Source: Ryuthela nishihirai (taxonomy: Eukaryota > Arthropoda > Arachnida > Araneae > Heptathelidae). Taken from it: a stretch of DNA of 64,000 nt. Both the position numbers and the translations under genes were made by a program. The notes beneath the pieces were generated by a model. The model saw only the letters and a program-made list of their open reading frames with translations. It was not told where the DNA came from and searched no databases. Each line of letters starts with the position of its first letter. The first letter of the stretch is position 1. This document shows, one piece after another, positions 58,970 through 64,000 of the stretch. The stretch covers positions 48,430,691 to 48,494,690 of the forward strand of contig JAWZYU010000025.1 in assembly GCA_038380435.1 (NCBI GenBank), read 5' to 3'.

Positions 58970-59735
58970 CCAACCTATAAGGTTGAATAAACTTAGTTGA
59001 TCATCATCGACACATTAACAATAAACTGCATAAATACTATTAATTATAGACATTGCAAATACTAATAGGCTATACCATAAATGTTTAAATAGTAGCCTGG
59101 GTTATGAATTTACATATTCTTGCTTGTATCCAGCTACAATTTGAGCCCAAGCTACTATCAAAATCCAGGCTATAAATTATACTAAAATTAGCTAAACCTG
59201 CAAAATTAATGCATGGAGTTTTTTCAATAAAAAAAAAACACAATTTCACATGTGAAATGAACATGTGATTAAAATAAATAAAGTATACAAACTATTCTGC
59301 TTTTTATATAAAAATTATAACTCTTTCCATGTTAAATTGGCACAAATAAAACAATTGTACAATTCCATTTTCATGAAAAGGGAACTCATACATCCAAACA
59401 AATGTTTGAGACTTGAGCACTATTACAAAGCTGCAATTCAAGCATAGGTTACTATTTCGGTCCCAGCATTTAATATGTAATATATGATATAGCTCACATA
59501 CATATATAACCCACCTAATATATGCCAAAAATTTAATAAAAACTTACAAAGCTAGAAAAAAGTGCAGTAAGGTAGAAAACTATTTTATTCACATTTTCAG
59601 TTAATATAGTGCATTTGGGTAAACTTTGTGACAGACAAATAAAATATTAAAATTTCAGTGAAATATTATCTTTAATTTACTTAACAGTACACTGAGCATT
59701 AAATATTGAATAAACTTGACTTTTTTAGTATACAC
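58970..59735. other. Unassigned AT-rich sequence
   Basis: Minus-sense AATAAA signals occur here and could serve the gene with an exon at 60157-60272. Nothing else is supported. Confidence 0.3.
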
Positions 59736-59880
59736 TAAGTAATTACCACTTTTGAATTGATTCAAATTTTACAGGCAAAATTGTCTTGAGCCAGATGGGA
59801 TATGAACCCACAACCAGCGACAGATAAATGCCACTTGTGGCTAGATTGCCTGAACAGCACCTACACGTTACATAATGGAA
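59735..59880 (-). mobile_element. SINE-D copy, left member of an inverted pair
   Basis: In minus sense it has a tRNA-like head with GTGGGTTCATATCCCATCTG, then GGCTCAAGACAATTTTGCC and CAAAAGTGGTAATTACTTAG. It matches the plus-strand copy at 59940-60075. Confidence 0.75.
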
Positions 59881-59939
59881 TATGTACTGTAGGTAGAAAA
59901 TGTTCATATCATCAATTAGAGGAGATCTTGATCAGCAGC

Positions 59940-60075
59940 ATGTAGCTCAGTGGTCCAGAACACCTGACATGTTATCAGGAAGTCGTGGATTCATATTCCA
60001 CTCGGCTCAAGACAATTTTTCCTCTAAAATTTGAATTGACTCAAAAGTGGTAATTGCTTAGTGTATACACTGAGC
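59940..60075 (+). mobile_element. SINE-D copy, right member of an inverted pair
   Basis: The head has TGTAGCTCAGTGGTCCAGAA (A box) and GTGGATTCATATTCCACTCG (B box). The body GGCTCAAGACAATTTTTCC and tail AAAAGTGGTAATTGCTTAG match the minus-strand copy, head to head about 60 bp apart. Confidence 0.78.
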
Positions 60076-60156
60076 ATAAATACAAAAATGTAAACTCATC
60101 ACAATTTCTACATGGTCTCACAGACCCTGCTATATCCTTCTAGAGTTAAGACTAAT

Positions 60157-60272
60157 TTAAAAACCTACACTGCTAAGATCTTTTAGCTGATGTATTCTCC
60201 CTTCTAACTGGGACCGTTTCAGCCTCAGTTCTAAACTTCTTTTTAGTAGTTTTCTTTTTTCATCTTCTTTAG
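60157..60272 (-). CDS. Putative exon of an unidentified coiled-coil gene
   Basis: On the minus strand, ACTTTCTTTTAG is a good acceptor ending at 60273. Two bases complete a split codon, followed by 37 codons and TAA: KEDEKRKLLKRSLELRLK then RSQLEGRIHQLKDLSSVGF. Leu spacing and charge pattern indicate a coiled coil. A GTAGGT after the second Ser of LSS (60168-60163) is a possible phase-0 donor. Used, it would link to the phase-0 exon at 46129-46233 across a 13.9-kb intron. Otherwise this is an alternative last exon. The protein is not recognised. Confidence 0.45.
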
Positions 60273-61037
60273 CTAAAAGAAAGTTTTATCAATTAAGAAA
60301 TTTAAAAATTACCAAAATGAGAATAAATTTTCATAAATCTTTTAGTACTATTAAGTTTATATAATATAGGATTCATATTATTGGTATCTTAACAGAATCA
60401 CATTTTCATCATAATATTAACAGGTTTCACACAATTAGCTTTATTTGCTCAACCATCTCTTTAACAAATAGACAATTTGCATTTATATCCTGTTTGAATA
60501 AAATGTCAATTTTTTTAACAATCTTTTTTTCTTTTAATTTTTACAGATTTATCTATTGACAATAAATTATTAATGATTCAGTTATTTCAGCAAAATCATG
60601 TTTAGATCAGATTAATTCATCAGCATTTATTTCCATTCTAAGCATTTACTTTTTTAAATTGCATGAGTTGCTTATTTACATTCAAGTTTTTACTTTGTCT
60701 GCTTCTCTTTTGCTCTTGTAAATACTGTGGATTCCCCCTCCCTTACAGTTTACTGAAGTGAAGAAACAAGTAGATCCCAGATACGACTTACACATTAAAA
60801 AAAGCTAAATGTATATGTTTCCTATAAAGTAAAAATAAACTTAAAAAACAAGTGTTTTAAAAAGTAAAAAGAACAAAGGAATGCAAAAATGGAAGTAGGA
60901 TATTTTAAACTTTTTTAAACTTTTATATGTGAAGTCATATGAATTTTTCTTTTTTTAATGGAAATAATGTTCTTAATGTGTGTCTTTTTCATGAGTTGGG
61001 TGGATATCACTTCAAAGATGCCAGCCAAAGACATCTA
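60273..61037. other. Unassigned AT-rich sequence
   Basis: It would be intron of the putative minus-strand gene. No further exon was recognised. Confidence 0.3.
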
Positions 61038-61978
61038 TTGGGTTGATGCAAAAGAAATGGGGGAAAAAAAACACAAACCATGTGCTGTCAGGAAATAAGC
61101 AGCGGTCTTGTAAACAACATAAAAGACAGTGCATGCGCAGCTCTGGTATCTAATGATGTTCTGTGCCTACATTTATTTGGTACATGTGGCAAAAGGCATT
61201 TCACAATGATGAAGCAAGATGTGTGCGTTTGTTCCATTACGCTGTACAAATTCAGAAATGACATTGGTGTCCAAGAGTGTTTGCATAAATTGTGCAAAGC
61301 TTGTAGAGACAAGGTCATCTCTAAAAACATTTGTTACCTATGGATGAAGAATTAAAGTCAGATGACTTTCAGCTTGGAAATGAACCTCAAAGTAGCTGGC
61401 CAGTGGAATTGAATAATGATTGTTTAAAGGCACTATTGAATGAAAATCCACATCAGACATCCTGGGAATTGGCACAGCTACTGAACACTAATCAGTTCTT
61501 TTGACATCTGCAAAATCTGAGTTATGTGTCAAAACTGGATACCTGGATCCCACACCAGTTGTAACAGTAGAACATGTGGCATGCTGTAATGCATTTGCTT
61601 CATTACTTGCTCGGTAAAAGGCTGATGGTTTTCTTGACAGAATGATTATAGGAAATGAAAAGTAGATCGTTTATGATAATGTTGTCCATAAAAGATCATT
61701 GTCTCAAGCAAGAGAATCATTCCAAGCAATGGCAAAACAAGAACTGCATTTTTATAAGCTGATGCCCTGTTGTTGGTGGGGTTGCAGGGGTATCATCACT
61801 ATGAGCATTTAAACCAATCCCAAACCATCAACTTGAATGTCTACTGTGAGCAATTGGACTGTTTAAGTGCAGCAGCACTGAAGGCCAAATGTTTGGCATT
61901 GGTAATCAATCAGCAAAGATGTCTTGTTCCACTAGAACATTGCAAAATCCAATATTGCATTACAGACACAGCATAAAT
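61038..61978 (+). mobile_element. Mariner transposon remnant with transposase pseudogene
   Basis: The left end TTGGGTTGATGCAAAAGAAA follows a TA and is typical of mariner. Decayed frames follow the transposase: the helix-turn-helix region (61200-61360), then SWPVELNNDCLKALL, YVSKLDTWIPHQL, then KADGFLDRMIIGNEK. Here the first catalytic Asp (usually GDEK) is Asn (AAT at 61654-61656) and is followed by a stop in place of the conserved Trp. Later blocks include QARESFQAMAKQELHFYKLM and WWGCRGI. The right TIR is missing. Confidence 0.88.
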
Positions 61979-61997
61979 TAAAAAAAAATATATATAT

Positions 61998-62074
61998 ACT
62001 GCTCACAAAAATTAGGGAATATTTCATCACTTCATATTCATTTTGAAATATCCCCTAATTTTTGTGAGCTGTGT
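61998..62074. mobile_element. Foldback footprint of a Tc1/mariner-type element
   Basis: GCTCACAAAAATTAGGGAAT at 62001 is mirrored by CCCCTAATTTTTGTGAGC at 62052-62070, with only about 20 bases between arms. The arms look like both TIRs of a DNA transposon with nearly all the interior gone. TA-rich sequence flanks it. Confidence 0.75.
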
Positions 62075-62689
62075 ATATTAAAGTTTGCACTAACTTTTTT
62101 ATTTTCATAAATATATAATATGTAAAATGGACATTTTGGAGCTCCTAAATAAAGTTAATTTTTTTCAATTTATTCCTCAACTTGATGTATCAAAAAAAAA
62201 AAAGCCTTTTCTCTTGTTCAAACTGTCATTAGCACACTGAAGGAGATGGGATTCCTGCTGGCTAAGTTTACACTCCCCCACTAGCTGACAAAAAGTTCCA
62301 GTGAGTTAAATGAGTTTTTACTAAAAATATATCCATGTGTTCTCAATAAAATGAAGTCGGATGCCAAATGAACTTTTTTCATTGAATGATTTCAGTGATT
62401 TGCAACAAAATACAACCTTGCATATTTTTGCTTCATTGTAATATATTTTGCAATTAAAAACTACTTTTTAGTGTTCGAAATTATTTTTTTATCTATTATC
62501 AGATTTTTTTATATGAAAGGAATAAGAAGAGAAAAATCATATATTTCTTTGATCATGTGATTGGCAATGTCATAGGAGTGTGATATCAATCAGCAAACAT
62601 CTGGTTTCATTCTAAAACTTTTAGTTAGTCTCACTTGTTAGGCTTTTATACCGTGTTTAGAAATTGTTGATGAAATACAGTTTTTGAAG
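62075..62689. other. Unassigned AT-rich sequence
   Basis: No supported features. Confidence 0.3.
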
Positions 62690-62691
62690 TA

Positions 62692-63670
62692 CAGGCGTAC
62701 CCCGGTCATATGACACATTAGGTTCAGACCATCGTCGTATAGCGAATTATTGCTTTTTTTTTAAACTTGAATAAAGCATTTACAATTCAAATAAAATACT
62801 TTACTTACCCTCAATCTATTGTTCTTTTGCTTATATGGACTGACGAATGTAAAATTAAGAAACGAATAATTATTGAAGGAGGGATGAAGGGTATGGCCCT
62901 ACTTCTGAATCATCTGGGTCTTCATCAAATGCTACACAGTTTCTTGCTGGAGATTTGGATGAACTTCTTGTATTAGGTCATGATTGAGTAGGCTTTGAGT
63001 GGATGTTGAAGGTTGATATTGAATGGTAGATTGTCTTTTCTTTTCTCTGTATATTTCTCTATAATATAATATAGATTTAAAATGCAAGAATTTCCTTTGG
63101 AACTTCTTTCAAAATTGGGATCCACCTTTTCAGAAATGGACATGGCAATTTATAAATGACTGAAAGTTCTTTACCAGTTATTTCTGTAGGCACAGGGCTA
63201 AATATATCTTCAGAATGAAACTCCTCTTCATCTTCCTATGCTCTTCAAATTCAAAAAGATCTTCACTAGTTAGGGCTGGGAATGAGATTCAAGCAGGCCA
63301 GTAACATCTTCAGGCTCTAGTTCTAACTGCTTTGCCATGTCTACAATATTTGCATTAACTTCCTCAACAAGATTTTCAAATCCTCCAAAATCATCACTAA
63401 ATTGGAGACACAACTGTTTCCACACACCTTTAAGTATAGACTTTTTTACTTCATTCCATGCATCTGTGATAGTCTTGATGCCACCCAAGATTGTTAGGCC
63501 TTTAAAAAATCTTTAATTCTATTTGGCCCACTTCCAGAAGCTTTGGTTGATTCACAGGAACATCATGTCACTAAAACCACTGTATGACAAATGCGGCGTC
63601 ATATAAATAGGCATTGGCCATAATTGAAAATTGTCATATGAGCAAATCGTCATAAAGTGGGGTATTACTG
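62692..63670 (-). mobile_element. Tigger/pogo element, internally deleted
   Basis: The left end CAGGCGTACCCCGGTCATATG and the right end GTGGGGTATTACTG form an imperfect inverted repeat typical of Tigger. TA precedes the left end, while the right flank reads AATAA, so the duplication has decayed. Between them only the C-terminal part of the transposase remains. Confidence 0.78.
63270..63488 (-). pseudogene. Tigger/pogo transposase C-terminal remnant
   Basis: The minus frame reads MGGIKTITDAWNEVKKSI, then LKGVWKQLCLQFSDDFGGF, and ends EPEDVTGLLESHSQP. This is the region after the DDE core of pogo/Tigger transposases (AW.EV...VWK.L...F..F...ED...LLESH). The DNA-binding and catalytic domains are missing, so it is inactive. 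Confidence 0.82.
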
Positions 63671-64000
63671 AATAAATAATTGTTCGACAAAGAGTTCAAT
63701 GGATATTATCAAGTTGAGCTGGAAAATAGTGAACTTTTTCACAAATCATTTCATTGACTCTCATAGTGATTCACATCAATTGCAACTTTTCTCAGATTCA
63801 GAAGGCAGATATTGGTTCCATTACTTCTAGAATTATTTACATTGCTTCTCAAATATATACTACAATCAAGAAGAATAATTATTTGAAACTTGACCAAAAA
63901 TGAAATCCTTTAGTATATGTGACTTAAAATGGTAGCTACTTTAGGGGACATCTGATTAAAACATCAAAACAAAAATTTAAATGATAGGACTTCATATTTT
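63671..64000. other. Unassigned sequence at window edge
   Basis: AT-rich, no supported features. Confidence 0.3.

Noticed and set aside
61080..61355. A 91-codon Cys-rich open frame as a new small secreted protein
   Set aside because: Its C-terminal half aligns with the helix-turn-helix region of mariner transposase and it sits inside the mariner ends.
1..64000. Bacterial or viral genes, operons, ribosome-binding sites
   Set aside because: No such organisation is present. All long frames are animal transposon proteins or noise, and no endogenous viral gene was recognised apart from LTR fragments.

Overview
This window is eukaryotic, animal nuclear DNA. It is AT-rich and mostly poor in CpG, with intron-split coding sequence, polyadenylation signals and a dense layered population of animal transposable elements. 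One host gene is recognised with confidence: the last coding exon of an ETFRF1 (LYRM5) orthologue at the left edge. Two further short coding segments on the minus strand (60157-60272 and 46129-46233) look like 3' exons of one unidentified coiled-coil gene. The repertoire (RTE-like and jockey-like LINEs, tRNA-derived SINEs, Tc1/mariner, pogo/Tigger, piggyBac, hAT and a Penelope-like element) and the CpG depletion suggest an invertebrate, possibly an arthropod. The species cannot be fixed from the sequence alone.

Layout. 1-480: ETFRF1 terminal exon and 3' UTR. 961-3511: decayed RTE-like LINE (family A). 3846-8580: a SINE, then a second LINE-A copy on the minus strand split by a jockey-like LINE (family B), which is flanked by a near-identical duplication of about 13 bp. 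9113-10842: Tc1-like element interrupted by a TTAA-flanked palindromic MITE and a SINE-B. 11325-18000: SINE-B copies, two hAT MITEs with exact 8-bp duplications, a CpG-rich patch with E2F-type motifs, and a 1-kb minisatellite with alternating subunits. 18000-29500: mostly unique AT-rich DNA with two inverted-repeat MITEs and a probable hAT element carrying a SINE. 29940-33960: a decayed transposase-like gene of a family I cannot name, split by a 2.2-kb piggyBac-type element. 34912-36465: Tc1-like element split by a SINE. 36466-46128: quiet AT-rich DNA with a striking pair of hairpins. 47386-51285: LTR fragments, SINE-B copies and a third Tc1-like element carrying an LTR. 52700-57300: a piggyBac transposase pseudogene split by a 3.0-kb Penelope-like element. 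57800-64000: a hAT MITE, a head-to-head SINE pair, a mariner pseudogene, a foldback footprint and a Tigger/pogo remnant.

Insertion order is often readable because younger elements split older ones and are flanked by target duplications. Every transposon protein seen is broken by stops, frameshifts or lost catalytic residues, so the window reads as a fossil bed between two host genes. No new functional system could be demonstrated. The points most worth a second look are the CpG-rich E2F-motif patch, the dimeric minisatellite, the SINE families that share tails and a central domain, the nested insertions, and the unidentified minus-strand gene.
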